DNA of 64,000 nucleotides from Stenopsyche tienmushanensis (GCA_008973525.1 WACJ01000501.1:62001-126000), one strand, 5' to 3'; shown: positions 27,701-42,700, counted from the first letter of the stretch. Translations and numbers: made by a program. Notes: generated by a model not told the origin, from the sequence alone.

Positions 27701-30700
27701 TTCCAAGCCGGACAGTCGAATAGCATATGTGCGGCATCGTCCATCTCCGCTCCGCAGTGGCGACATTCCAGACCGGCCTCCTTTTGAATCTTATGCAGGC
27801 TTGTGCACCAAAGCAGTCGTGCCCAGCGAGTGCCTGGGTAAGATGGTAGCACAGCTGACCGTGTTTCCTGGCTGTCCAGGGCTTTAGGTGCGGAATGAGC
27901 CAATGGGTCCATCGACTTTTGGCGGAGCTGTCCCATCGGGATTGCCATTCCACCATGGTGGACTGCCTAGCTCTTGGCTTGGTTTCCTCGGTGCGTATGA
28001 CTTTCCTTTGCGAGTAGGTCGATTGGCGGAATGGCAGTCAGTGCCAGGACTGCGTCATCTGACACCATTTTAACATGGTTTTTCATGGCGTATATATGTT
28101 TTTAAAAATGTGGTCGCCAGCCACATCTCCTGTAGGATTCGAACCCAAAATGACTGAGTTACGAGTCCAACCGTTTAACGCGGGACTACCTTTAGGTACA
28201 ATACATACAGGTACAAATTTATACACATTTTTTGATTCTAAAATAATTTGCCATATATTAATAAATAATTCGCAATAAATTTAATAAATTATGCTTTAAT
28301 AAAATGGCCGTTATAACTTAACAAACTTTGAGCGTCCCTATTTAAAGACCCAATACATTCTGCTTAAAGTTGAAATTTGTGAGCACAAATTTACTAAATG
28401 GAATGTAATAAATGTCGAAATGCTGCATTAATTTTGTGGTCGATGATTGAAAATAAGTCTGGAAAATTCCCATTCACTGGACTGGAATAATCGGACGGGC
28501 GCGTGTCGTCTTAATCGATAACCCATTGTGGATGTTTTGCCATCGTGTCGACCTGCGGTCTGAAACTCGCCATCAAAAGCCACGGATGAATTAATTGATG
28601 AGTCCCAGCGTTGTGGATGAGTCCGAAAGTGTGTCAAGGAATCGATAGGTCATCGGGCCGCGGTTGGACTGCATAATTCATACTAAATCGTCGCCGGAGT
28701 GAAAATCAATTTCCGGCCTTCGGCTAAAAAGGCTCGCCATGCAATTCCACATGAAATATTTTAGGGGATATTTGTGTGCCGGGATGTGCGAAAATACAAG
28801 CAAAGGGAGCGAAAGAAGAAAACACGCTTTGGGGAAAAAATATCAAAATGTTCCGGTTATCGCAAAAAAGCTCGTAGAATTCTGCCATTTCCCTGGCGCC
28901 TGTTTTCTTCCTCCTTCTGCCGCAATGTGTACCAACTTTCGAACTATCATTTGTATTATGATTCATTCTTCTCTATCAACACGTCTCACTTGTTATATGC
29001 GAGCTGGAGATTTATTATTACCAAATTGGACGACAGCTACTCCTTTGTGATTTCGGAACAAAGCATCGAGTGGGTGATGTGACCTACGACAGAAATCTGA
29101 GATTTTGAACGTTTTATGCTTTTTCTTGGAGTAAGCGACCTTACGGGACATTCGTGGGGTAATTGACGTCCCCATGGAATCGAGCATGATGTAATTGAAT
29201 CACGCTAACTTGGTAAACTATCGTACACTGCGTACTGGAACGTATGAAGACGATTTTATATATTTGAAATTGAAAATTTTAACCGTAAAAAGTATGTACA
29301 TATTACTTATGGTATTTTAATTCCCATCTACAAACTCCGAACGTTAATGTGATACGTTCTAATATATTTGATTTGATTTATGAGGCTCCTGATGTTGGGG
29401 ATTTTTTTTTGTGTTTATCGGCCATTTATTTCAGTCACAGTAAATTCTTTCGATGCATAGATCGTCGCGTGCTCCTACCACCTACCGCCCGTGTGAGATC
29501 CATTTTTTTACTCTGTAGAACAATACCACCGGGAATATCCATTGGAAGCTCGTGGAAGTTTATGACATACTTTCTGGATGATCCTCATACACAAAAATGT
29601 TTGTTTTTTGTTTTCTCATCGTTTGATTTCGCGCACGTTATTCGTAGTAGGGCCATTGCGATTTCCTGTTTTATTCATGAGTTCGCATTTGGTAACGCTT
29701 AGTCTGGCGCACCTCGTATAACATTGTACGAGATCGAGATAAAAATGGTTAAATACTAACGATTTCGAGGCGGAAGCGTGTAGTAAAAGCGCGTGTAGGG
29801 TCGACACATTTACGCAACCGAGATGTAACATTTCACGAGGCCCTTGTAATTTACATAACATTTTACGAGCCCCTTTCGTTTCTATTATTGGAAGTCTTCC
29901 CAGTTTATCGGAGCGATGAATCATTTTATTTTGCGGCTTTCGATATGTGAGCATCGCACATGCGATTATGCCACGGGAACGATGGCGACATCCATCAGAG
30001 CAACAAGCCAATAACGTTAACAATTCGGGAGTAAATACTGCTTATAAATAATTGTTTATCTCTTTCGTGGCTGATAATGTTGCTCTTCTTGCGGTTTTAT
30101 CATCTGCGTGTAAATGGCGAAACTCATCGAGTTTCGCCATTCATCGAGCACAAAAATAGGTGGTGAAGTTACTCATTAACGCTTTAAGTGGATATGACGT
30201 ATATATCCGTCATGATCAAAGTCCATGCAAAATGGGTATGACGGATATATCCGCACTGTGAAAGTTAAGAACCTCAAACCTCAATAGAAAATGACGGATA
30301 TGTCCGATTGAATGATTCATCTCGGGAGCTGACTTGTTCGAACTTGATGATATACTATTTTCGTATACTGAATATGACGCTTCATTACGGATGACACTTT
30401 TAACAGTGAAACAAAACGCTGAAGGGGTTAAAGAGCAATTAATGTGGTCGATATTGATTGTCTTTTAAAATCTATCTATGGATTTGAAATGACAAATCAA
30501 TCCGATTTAATGCGAGTCATCCTGTTCGATGTTTGAATTTATGATTTGGTTGCAGGCGCAGCGAGTTCTTAGGATGCATATCACTTCCTCTGAGTCATGC
30601 AGCTAAAAAGGAGGTCAGCGGATCCTGGAGCCTATTCACGCAGGCTGGGTCCACGCGACCCCATCGAGAGGCGGGGACTGCGCCCCCGCGCGGCAGGAAG

Positions 30701-33700
30701 GGCTCCCCTGCCGCCTTCACGTTGAACGCCGCAGCCATGGCCGCCGAGAGCCTCACCAAAGATGGCGAGGATTGCCCGAGAGATTCCAACGAAATTGGTA
30801 AATATAATTCGGAACTCTTACTATTTTCCATAAAACTTTCGCTGACTACTTTAGCACGGTTTTAAATCAATCAATCTGGGTTCCACAGAAAGTTATTAGA
30901 TGTAGTGCTTCTATATTGCATTACTTCTGACACCAATGTAGCGTGGTGGAGCGTGGGAGTTCACAAAGCAGAGTGCCTGGTTTGTGCCCCGCTCTCATGT
31001 ATTCATCGAGATGGTCGTCGTTATTTAGCTGAGCAGAGGGATGGAAGTGATCGGTTGTCAAATAGAAACACTTTCGTTTTAGCTGATTTATTTATTGATG
31101 CTGAGAGAGATCTGGCCGCGGGAAGAACGCCCTCCCGCAACCAAGGCTATCCGATGACAACGATTCCCATCTCCTCCGCGTCACCGAAAACATGGGGATG
31201 ACATTTCGCCTACGCTACATAGGCATACGTCGAGCAAAAGTATCATTTCAACCAAAGCATATTTTCGAATAAAATTATGAATGCTCCCGTTGAATATTGC
31301 TGGAAAAAGAATAAAGCTGAGTTTTAAATGCACTTAAGTGAATTTAAAAGTTTCTCCGTACAAAGCTGCGGCCATTGAAACTCCACTCGTGGCACCCGTT
31401 TAATTAACAAGCATCAACGTTTCGCTCTAGCATAATACTCTTTTGCAATTATTTACACATGCATTAACAGTTTATAACGAGGCAACGGCACGTCTAGAAA
31501 GTTTCAGAATAAAACGCTTACTGCGCGTCCAACGGACCATTTTCCAAATATACAAGAGCTTATCCATTAGCACGCCGCCGAATAAAGTTTGCGAATCACC
31601 ACTTCCGGCGGGCTTTATCCGTCCTCTGTGATTTGAATAATAAAACGATGTTTACCGGGCAATTTTTGATACTTTATGTCCGTTTTTTCACGAGCTCCTC
31701 ATATGGGAGCCGATGAATTAGTAATGGCAGCTGCGAGCCCAGCGCGGGGAAGTACCGCGCGGCGGCCCTCTTCCTCGCGCTCCTGGAAGCGTTCCAGGAA
31801 ACATGCGGACTCTACTTCGTCTCATAATTTAATTTCAACTTTCCGCAAAAGCCGAGCAAAAGTTCGGACACGACCCTGCGTACTCGTTGCGGACAGATAC
31901 GCCGGAAATAACTTTTCAAATGACATTTTTATCGTCGACATTATTGAAGCGTATAATAAACGAAAACATTTCATGTCCAACGACATTGTGTATTGTCCGA
32001 TCGTTACGCTATTTCTGCTTTCACAAGTTAATCAATTTATTCAGAAGTTCATTCGACCAGTTGGCCTGATGTCGTATTTGGCGAGAACAAGAGAATTTTG
32101 AGAAAACAATTAAGATTGATTAATCTCATTTTTTGTTTTTGTTTGTTTAAGGTGGAAGACTTGCGACACAGCAGAGAGAAGCAGACGAACATTTATTTCT
32201 GAGATATTTAGAGTTAGACCCAATCGAAGGCCCTGACGCTGCTCCTGCTGCTGTCCAAAGAAAAGCCTCCGGAAACAAAGCCGGAAGAACGCCGTTCACG
32301 ACCAGCAGAAGGTATAATTCATTTTTAATTAAAGCATCTAAATGATTGTGGAATAAACAAACGATAATATAATGTTATAATCGGCATCCATAGTATATTT
32401 TGGGCGGTCCGGTCTTTTTCTGTACTTAAAAGTCATAAAAAAAAATCACTAATAGCGGTCTTTACAAAGATCATTGAAGACATATCAAGCTATAAATATT
32501 TGCTGAAATCTGGTCCATTAGTGAACTATCTAAACCGCCAAGTTGTGGCAAGTTTGAATATAAATTTTTGTTTGTGTGTGACATAATTCATTTTCGAAAA
32601 AGGAATTCAGTTACTTGTTGAATGCAATTACTTGTGGCTAAATTATATTTAAAAAATAGTGTAATAAAGCAATGTTGACGTTCTTTTTCAGACTAGTACG
32701 GACGTCAGATCAGGGATTTGGATTTTCCGTGGTGTGGACAAGGCCCCCGAGGGTGGAACGAGTCGAGGCAGGACGAGCTGCCGAACGAGCTGGACTCTTG
32801 CCAGGAGATTATATCGTTTTTGTGGACAGACACAACGTGGTCACAATGCCGGAGTCGCAAGTGCTCACCCTCATTAAGTAAGTGATTCCTACCTTTTTGG
32901 CGACAATTAAATTCAATCATTCAGCATGTCGGATATCATGTGCCAGACTATTTGGCGAGTGTTGCCAAAAACCCGAAAACTGTGCCGAATTATAGAAAGA
33001 CATTGTATTTTTCATCGTCGCTTAAAAGTTGAAGATTGCGCTCATTTGAAGCTATCGAGGGTTACAAGGGTTTTTTTTATGTTTGCATTAAGGGTGGCGT
33101 GGATTATTTGTTTGTTCCCTGATATTAATACTATGTTGGCTGAGTAAACTTCCATTTCCTCTCTTTTAAGAAGACTACCTGCCAATTCATATACTTAATT
33201 CATCGAGTTTACAGGGTTTACATCTCCAAATATAGAGGCCAAAACCTTATTAGCTGAAATTTGCGTTATTAGTCGCTTTGGGTAGCTTTCGCCGGTTGTC
33301 TACTCAGCTCAGCATAGTGACGGATAAATATTTCATCCACTGTCACATCGTATAAAAATTCTTTTTATTGCGTTGAAATAGCTCTAAACAACGCTCTGAA
33401 TTGTGGACGCGTTGTTTTTTTGATTGAATGTGAACAAACACGGTACACACTTTGAACAGAGCTTCCTTATGGACAAATATTGATGCAAAATGATGAATAT
33501 ACTACCTTCTGATATCTTTAAGTTGTCAGTTATCTCATTTAACGCAAATACAAGTGATTCTTTGATCACTTGTTCGGAAATTTAAATTTGATGATATTTA
33601 GACGTGTAGGGGTATCTTTACAGCATGATTTTGCAATCGATGTATGAGCGTATGGTAAGACGCAAGACATTATCCGTCTCTGTTTCCGATTCACAATCTC

Positions 33701-36700
33701 CTCACTCAACGTTCGAGAATGTTCTTTCTGTATAATTTAATCATAACGGGTTAAGATCCCTACAATTCTAATGTTCTTTTTATCCCTAATAAAATTACTA
33801 ATAATTAAATTATTTTTTCCAGAACTAGCGGACCTCAACTGTTGCTGGAGACGTTCCGAAGAAGTGCCCACACAGGAGTGCACGTCCCAAGCCACGCGCG
33901 TGGTTCCATCGCCTCGCACGTGACAATTTCAGAGGCTCCCTGTTCGCCCCGAACTGCGCCCCCGGGGCGTGCACCGTCCGCTCGCTCGCTGGCGGAGCCC
34001 CCGGTGCCGCGCCGCCGCCCAGTTGCCCTCCCACACTTGGCCTTCACCAGGGAGGTGGGTGACGGACTCATCGTATAAACCACAAATATTTGGCACCACC
34101 CATATTCATTTGATTGTATATAATATTTATTTTAGTCGATGTACATGACTTATTGAAATGACGTCGATGGACACACCGTCCGTCATCTTGGGGCATTTGA
34201 CGCTTATTTGGTTTAAATCACATTTGTAAATTTGCACAAAATTTTGAAACAATTGCATTTAATTGAATATGCGCCTGAAATATGGCATTTTTATAAGCAC
34301 ATAGTTATGAATATTAGAACAATTCTTAGGACAAATTTATATTGCTTGCGGTTAAATTATTCGAGTTGATCAACAGCGCCGAAGAACCTTCATCTAATGA
34401 TCGAATCGATGAGATTCGCACTGAAAAAATATTTGAAAATTTCAAAACATTTGGAAGAAAATCATGAAATTTCATACTAGTCGTTTAGGTCAATTTAGTT
34501 AAATTTTTCCCGATACATGTTGGTCTTCTTCGATGAGCTGTTTGGCCACTCATTCAAATTTATATTTTGCTCATATTTTAGTTGTCGGTGGACTTACAGT
34601 CGGGGCTTCGAACCGTTATTTTTTCATTTCGGTTTTGGTTTCGGTTACGTTCCTAATATTTATATCGGTTCCGGCAAAAATAACGGTTTTTCCGATTATC
34701 GGTTTCGTTTCGGTACGAAGCCCTGCTTACAGTGCCATCGTTGTTTTAGATTTTCGAATAAAATCGAAAGAATTATTTGATTTTGAAAATGTTAGTTTAT
34801 AAAAGTCTAGTCTAAGCAAAAGATATCTATTTTAAATTAGAACAATTTTGGCCAGTCTCTTTGTGTTTCTTTTTTATTTTAGCGAATTAACGTTTTTTAA
34901 TTTTATTTATGTAATTTCAATTGTATGTTATTTTAATTTTACTTCATGTTATTTTAAATATCTATTATTTTTCCGTTACAATAATATGTTTTAAGAGCCA
35001 AACTCCATTCCTATTATAAGTAACATCATCACTCCATTCCATACTTTAATTATATGTATTTGTCGAGAATTCTGTGAAATTTATATTTTATCTTAAAGAT
35101 ATTCATTCCTATTAAGTTCAAAATAATGTTTTTTTTTGTGTATTAAGACATTAACTAGTTTTAGTGACTGTTTTTGTTAATTAGTATTTATTATTTATTC
35201 TGTTGTGTTATTTGTTTATTATAATTATTTTTATCATGTTTCTGTTTTTTTTTAATGTAAATACATCTGTAACAATATATTTTTTTAATTATTTTCCTTT
35301 TTGTTGTACATTATTATCATTTAAAAAAACACAGACACACACATACACACAAGTACTCCATCATTGATCATTATTAACCTATTAAGTTCCATAAGCGTTT
35401 ATGGACGAGACTGAAGATCAATCCCCATAGGCCATACGCGTCTATAGCCGCAACTCTCATATTTTAATTATGGTTGCTATATTTTTAAATTTTATTCGTT
35501 AGTAATACCTCTGGATACGTCCAGGGATAATCTGTCAAAAGTGACAGGCCTGGCAAATTTAAAACTGATTCTTCTGAAAAAATTACAATTGAAAATGTTC
35601 TAAAACACCTCAATTGTAAGTAATATATATTTTTTTACACTATTAATCGTAAATTATTCTTTAAAATTATATTCAAAACGTCATGGCCTGTGAGGACATT
35701 TGACTGAGATATGATAAATATGCTTTTCCACCCTAAAAATTGTTATTTAAGTCATTCCATCTTTATTTGAAACTTATCCACTCTAAAAAAAAAATGTTTA
35801 ATCACATGAAAGGATATTTTGAGTTTCATTCTTATTGGCTTGCATTGAGATTTAATCATTAGGCTTGCTAAGTGTAAGTATTATCTAGTATATAGTAAGA
35901 GAGTTTTTGACAATAAACACTAAAAAAATGATCAAATATCATAAAATTTGGCTGTCATTGAACACATGACTTATTTAGCTTAAAGGGACTCATATAGCTC
36001 TATAAGAAAGCTCCGACAATGCTTTTCGATGTTTCCGTCTGTCTTGAGCCTCTTCCTTCCAATTGTCGAGATCCAGACATGTGGCGTCTTTCGTTACTTG
36101 ATCCTCCCAACGCAGGCGAGGTCTTCTGACGGGTCCAATGCGATTCGGTCCCTAATTTATTATGGCTCAAGAGAGTCTATGAGTCGGTATCCGTGCCACG
36201 TGGTCTGTCTAGCGGAAACGGCGGACTGGCACGAAGCTTGTAATTGACGCTCAGCCTTACATGTCCATGACCTCTCGATTCGACCTTATTACTTCGAAGC
36301 TTGAGGTCTCATCCGAATTTTTTTTTAATACATACTCGCCAATATTCACATTATCTGTTACTATGTGCTCTTTTTTGTCCATTGTTTCTCGAACGCATTT
36401 GTTCTCCTTTTTTAAAAAAAATCTTGTAATTCAATGGACTGGCCTATTAACGTCAGCTTGAATTTGATAGTTGATTATATTCTATGACAACGATCCTATC
36501 ATCCTTAAAACAGGATGATATTAAATATCACATTTCAAAAATTGTAGAGCGTTACTGGCGGCGGTAGTGCAATTGGGGTCGTCACCAGCAGTGGTGGTGG
36601 CGAACACATCAGAGCACTTCATGCAGTTGTTCTAAGAGAGCAACAATATGCAGCATGGATGCAATTTGGCATGGAAAGATATGTGGTCCCTTTGGCATCC

Positions 36701-39700
36701 AGAAGTGATCTCATAACGCCTGCGGAACATAAATTACTTTTCCAAAATTGCGAGGAGGTATTGTACCCCTTATTTTTATATTTATACCGACAAATATCTT
36801 CCCCTGTGTTTTGTTTTAATTGAATTCATAATTTCAGCTGTTGAGGTTATCAGAAGACATCCTCGAGCAACTGATCGCCGAAGAAGAAGTTCAATTGCAT
36901 TTAATAGCAAGCGTATATTTAGCAAGATTGCCTACAATAATATCTCTTTATAAGACTTATTGCAATGGTCTCAAAAGAGCAGACTGTGTACTGGTAAGAG
37001 TTAGACTGAAAACATGATTATGACTAGGGAGGTCTTTAATATTACAAACATTAAGTTTGATTTTGGCACTTTTAGGTCCAAAGATCTAGACAAGCAGGTG
37101 GTAACTTCGTAAAAATGTGCACTGAACCTCCAATTCCACGCAGAAGACCAGATGTGACACAATTTGTCCACAAACCGCTAGAACAGTTCAGGGAATTATT
37201 GCGATTACTTAGAGCAGCAAGAGCTGTTGTCCCAACGACGCATCCCGATCATGCAGCCTTGGCAAGATTAGTAAATGACTTACAGGTAATATTGTCAACG
37301 AAACGTTCTTCTAGTATTATTTTAATACTTAATAAATTACAATTTGAATAATATTGCAGACTGCTTATCACGAGATAACAGCAGGCGCCGGGTTGATGGG
37401 TCCATTGGGAGAAGGGAGACCATTACTTTCAGTTGCTGATTTGGAAAGTCGATTAGTCTTTACTAGGTGTAAGGTTAGTAAAAATCGATGACACTTTAAA
37501 AAATAAAATAATTTGGAAAAGTTCATACATTTAAAAACTCTTACAGCCCTTCATCCTATCGAAACCTGGTCGACAATGGATCTTTGGTGGAGATTTAGCA
37601 AGAGTCGAAGGACGAACAGTAAGGCCTTATTGGGCCCTACTATTTAGCGATTTATTGCTCTTTGCCACGGTCTCTAGGGATAGAGTACTTTTCATAACAG
37701 AAGAGCCACTACCAATTGCCAATATAACAGAGACTTGTTTCAACGTTAGGAAAAAAGGTAAGCAAATTAAAAATACTAAGGTGAAATGACTTGCAATTTA
37801 TCACTTATAATGATAGCAATTGATGTGTTTTTCAGCTAATGAATTTCGGTTAGCGGTGGGTCCAGGAAGAGCAAATAGCCCGACGGCGCGATGTGGTCCT
37901 CCAGTCAGAGCAAGGGCACGCACTTTAATATTAAGAGCACCTTCACCAGATCTCAAAGCAGTTTGGCAGAGTCTTCTATTGAGGCAAATGTAAGAAAACA
38001 GTTAAAATTTGATACATACTTAAGATAAAGAAGATAAACCACAAAGTCTCAATACTACGGCAGAATACCCTGTGTGTGTGATAGTGTTGTCATGATTATA
38101 TTGTCTGCCTTTTATGTTATCCTGGCATAAGATCGATATTTTTTTGTTTTGATTTTACTGGATGAGTGAAGAAAAAATGGTGTCAGATCTTGCGTTGAAA
38201 AATCTGCTTTCTTGTATTTTGGGTACAATTGCAGTATTAGTACAGTCAGGGATTATGATTAGTTGGGATTAGAATATTCGTTGGTTCAATTGTATGTTTG
38301 TGACTTTCACTACATGTTAAAAATTATATTTTTCAGATGCAGAGTTAACTCTTCGACTGGAACACCTCTCAGTTCACCGATGGAGTCACCGGCACCCCTC
38401 GGTTGCTACTCCGAAGTGACGTTGGACTCCCAACAGCGGCAGGTATCGTTCGCATCCCTCACTCCGCGTGCTCGTCCTGCACCTCCTTCCGTGAGTCATG
38501 CGGACGCACGACACCATTCTGTCAGCTTCGCCTCCACCGGGGCGGGCTACGACTCAGTCTCCAAGCTTTCCAACCTCACTGCACCCTGTACCAACAGATC
38601 TGTCATAGACGAAGAATACTCCAACCAGTACACCCTCACCTCCCTAGAGCTACTTTCCAACAGAATCAACGACGAACCCCCAGAATCGAATCACAACAAC
38701 AACGAATACTACCAAGACGAACAGAAATTTTTAGCTCCGAACAATATGCAGAACGCTGCCAAGACTCCGGATACGCCGCCGCCGAACGTGTCTCCCGGGG
38801 AGTCCTCTAAAAATTCCCAAACGTTTTCGTCCCATTTCGTATCCATGACTAGCTTAGAGAAGGGAACGTCCGACGACAACTGTTCGCTGCAGAAGCGATT
38901 CATCGGCAACTCGGAGACGCCGTCGTCTCCCAGCGCGATCTTGACCCCGTCGACGACCGATTTCGTATCGGGGCCTTACAGGCACGACTTCGGCGAGGAA
39001 TGTAACGTCGACGATCCTGAACTGTGGGACTCTGACGGTCTGTGCAGATGGGAGTCTTTCGAAGCCGATTTGGCATTAGCTGACATAAACATCGACCTCT
39101 GTTTCAAAACGGACGTCGAAGAAAATATTTACTTTCGAGACGACTATTACATAGCTCGTCGTATGAGCAAACTTCAAGGGAGGTGTCATCCATCCCATTC
39201 GCTAGATCTCTGATCGTCGCGATGTCCATGAAGAACGATGGACTCAGAGGTGCCATTACTAAAGAATAAATTTGCATTTGACTGTTTGATTAAACTAAAA
39301 TTTAATTTATTTGAAAATCATCCCCTTAAGACAATTTAAATTCAGTATAAAACAAAGCCTCAATGTTTGTCTTACATCTCAAATGATTCGTAAAAATAGA
39401 GGAATTATTGAGTTTTTAATGTGATTTTGGAAATTTAAAAATAAAAAGCAACATTAGGGAGTTTAAACTACCTCTTCCATCTTTGACATGCCAAAATTTT
39501 TCAATCGTTTAAAACAAATTTAGGGAAAGAAAGTGAGCATTTTACACACTCGAGCATAATTCTTTTGAATTTCTTAGTGAAGGTATTTTTTTACAAATCT
39601 TTGACGATGATGATTTTTGATGAATACTATTTAAGTCCGGTGGAACTTCAATTTGGCGAAGAAAGGACGCGCTGTCTGTATCGGTCCTGTTGAAAATCCA

Positions 39701-42700
39701 TCTGCATTAACCCTAGATCACTAATCATATTTTAGAGTTGCACTGTCATTACATATATTTGGGGAGGGTGCTTCATTATACGGTCCCTGAAGTCAAATCC
39801 CAGAGGGGGGTGGAGGGCCCACGCCCAAGGGTAACAGTTGAGCCTCTGGGGTAGCCCAGCTACCATGAGTTGGATACCTTACCCTGTGCTGCGTTCCTGT
39901 AAAGTGGAATGTGAAACTGTTTTATACAGAAAGAACTTGATGATTTTATGCAAAAGGCGACACCACTAACTTCAATCTCCTAATGCATACAGGGGACAAC
40001 GGTTAAGGATGCTCGAACGGCACAATATCATCTCCGCGGTTAAGTACTACGAATCACCGAAACCAATATGAGTACCATAGGGAAGGGGGAGCCCCTGCCA
40101 TCCGCCGTCTGCTGCAGCCTTCTTCAAGCTGAAGTTGGACTTGTGGTGGCAGTTCCTTTGATCTTTAGTTTAACAAATTATTTCCTTTTCTTCATCGCAG
40201 TATGAAGATGGTCTTCCTCGCGGAGCCTCTTTGGCTCTGAAAGGCGCGGAGGAAAGAAGTGGTCGCGTGCGTAGTGCTCCTGGGAATTGAAAGACTGATG
40301 ATAAACACTTTGTATGGCTAGTCCAGGAGCACTCAGGTTAGATCACACAGCAGCGCGGGGCATGGTAAGTCGCTGTCTGTCCGATCTCACGTTGTCACTA
40401 CGTATTACGTGACAACGATTGAAATGCACACGCAATGAGTACACCTGGGTCACTACTTTGCTTATTTAGTAAGGTTAGTTACTGAGCTGGTCGGGGAAGC
40501 ATTCCGGATCTGTAGTCTGTGAGATTAATGATTAGTGATCTAGGGCCAAATCGGGGATTTCTTCTTTACCTTAATCGTTCAATTTTGCGACTTACTATAG
40601 TTAAAATTAATTTTAAATTAACACTTCCGAGTGGATAAAAGGCGCAAAAAGGGTTATATCTATTAAATTACTCCTAAATTTTTTTAACGAAAAATAGTCT
40701 GTGTGTATTTTTTGTATGACTTTATTATATAGAAAATCTTATGAAAAGTGTAAATGTGAGTTTTTGAAAAAAAAAAATCTACAATGTATAAGAATTTTGA
40801 TCTCTTTTGGAGTATTTGATTTCTTCCCATCAAAATCCGTAATTGGATTTTCATCGACTTCGCAATGTGTCCCGATTGTTATTTTTAAAATCGAATTAAT
40901 GTCATACATTTAGATGTTGGATGTTAGATGATGCCTGATATTGAAATCAATTCGTGTCGCAATTGTGAGATTCATTTTGCATTAGATTTAAAGATAAGAG
41001 CGAACTTTAGATAATCGAACGAATCTTTTTTAGAAAGAACTAAAATACAGTATTTCATACTTAACACGTTGTTGTCAATTTTTGAGCGATTTAATATCGA
41101 AAGCTTAACTTAGAAGATGTCCTTATTTCAGATTTAAACAGCAATATTAATTAGATCGAATTGTTTGGATCGCATTATCAATTTTTGGCGCGAATTTCTT
41201 GTAAATACCGAATTGATCCCGATCTTGCTTGAATTGTTTGGGCTTTTTTTGAACTTATGTCTCTTTAAAATAACCAGGGTATATGTAAGTTTTGAACTGT
41301 TAAAATTACTTCGGTATGTTTAATAGTCGTAATGCTAAAATATTGTTACGCTCCGCAATCGACTGACGACTTTATTTTTGTATACTTTCATGGCGACCAT
41401 CGCTAGCTGCCAAATATATTTTTAAAGCGACCTTAATGTGTTAAAATTTTTGGTATTCAATCCCAAATCAAATTGATAGAACTTTTATTGGATCAGGGTA
41501 ACGAGAAGTATTATTTATTTTAAGGGAAAACTTCAAAATTAAGAAGATCTTGGCTTAGTTTGAAGACTCGAATCTGTGAATAATTTTAAACCTTTCATTT
41601 AAGATGTTCCATGTACATACGCTGCAAAAGTTTGATGCGCCTATTCTGTAAATTTGGATATTTAATCACTCAATTGTTCATTCTGAACGGATCCGAACGA
41701 AATCATCAAACTTTTGAACGGCCACATTGTGATATTTTGAGTTAGAAAACGATCATCAAATGCGAGGGCCTTCACAAAAATGTAACTACCGATATAAAGA
41801 TGAATTTAAACTATATTAGCTCACGTACTTTATATAGAAATCGAAATAAAAGGTCATCCAAATGTGACTCCTAGACGTAATGTTTTCTCGATACGATAAT
41901 TCTGCTTTTGCTGCATCCCACTTCTGACACCAATGTTATTTGGCTAAGCGGGGGTGCTCTTGAGGCAGTCTATGTGTCGTGCCTCGTTCCCATGTATTCG
42001 CCGAGAGCCTGCTTGATACAGCCATGGGTATCCGAAGATTTTCTCGACTCCCACTTCCTTACGCGGGAGTCTCATTCTGCGGTACCCACATATAAAACCC
42101 CAGAGGAGGGCGACCCTAAGTTCGTGGGTAACATTCAAATCCCTGGGGCAATACTGTGGAGTAGAGTACTCATAAAGTAGAATGTGGAACTGCCGATTAC
42201 AGAAGGAGCAAAGCTCAAAAGCCTAGTGCATACAGGAAACGGCTACAGTTGCTCAAACAGTGATTCCGTGGCTAGGTACTACGAATGACCGAACCAATAA
42301 GAGTATCATGGGGAAGGGGGAGTCCCTGCAGTCCGTAATCTGCTGCAGCCCCCTTCAGACTGAGGTTGGACTCGTAATAGCAGTGACCTTGCGTAGTAGC
42401 TTCTTTGTTTGTGGCATAATCTCTTCCTTCTTCCTTCAACGCACCTTCGAGTGCACATAATCTGAAACTAATTTACATCAGGAACCTCACTTTCTTTTGG
42501 AGAATGAGGAGTGGATCGGGGATCAAAGAGAGGTGGTGGACATTCTCGTGTAGCTAGTCTGAGGGCACTCAGAATAGACCACACAGCAGCGCGGGACATA
42601 GACTAGGAATTTAAAAAAAGTCATATGTAAACATTGTATAGTGCTGACATCTAGGCAACAAATTTGGATGAGCCTTTATTATAATTTTACAACGTTAGCC

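Larger units (their letters stand above)
21608..30555 (+). other. Long intron 3 of the RhoGEF gene
   Basis: Nearly 9 kb without a supported exon. It contains LTR pieces (23450-23690, 24583-24620), a CpG-rich island (25000-25680), an R1-like LINE tail and a tRNA-like SINE box. The 26000-26550 part is less AT-rich and non-repetitive, and may be regulatory. Confidence 0.6.

Noticed and set aside
28110..28195. Possible functional tRNA gene
   Set aside because: Only the B box is good; the acceptor stem and anticodon arm do not pair properly, so a SINE remnant is more likely.
35330..35353. CA-rich stretch considered as a repeat array
   Set aside because: A short imperfect microsatellite with no spacer-repeat structure; not a CRISPR-like array.
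36029..36461. Two short plus-strand frames before the DH exons
   Set aside because: No domain, no flanking splice logic, and sequence resembling decayed repeat DNA.
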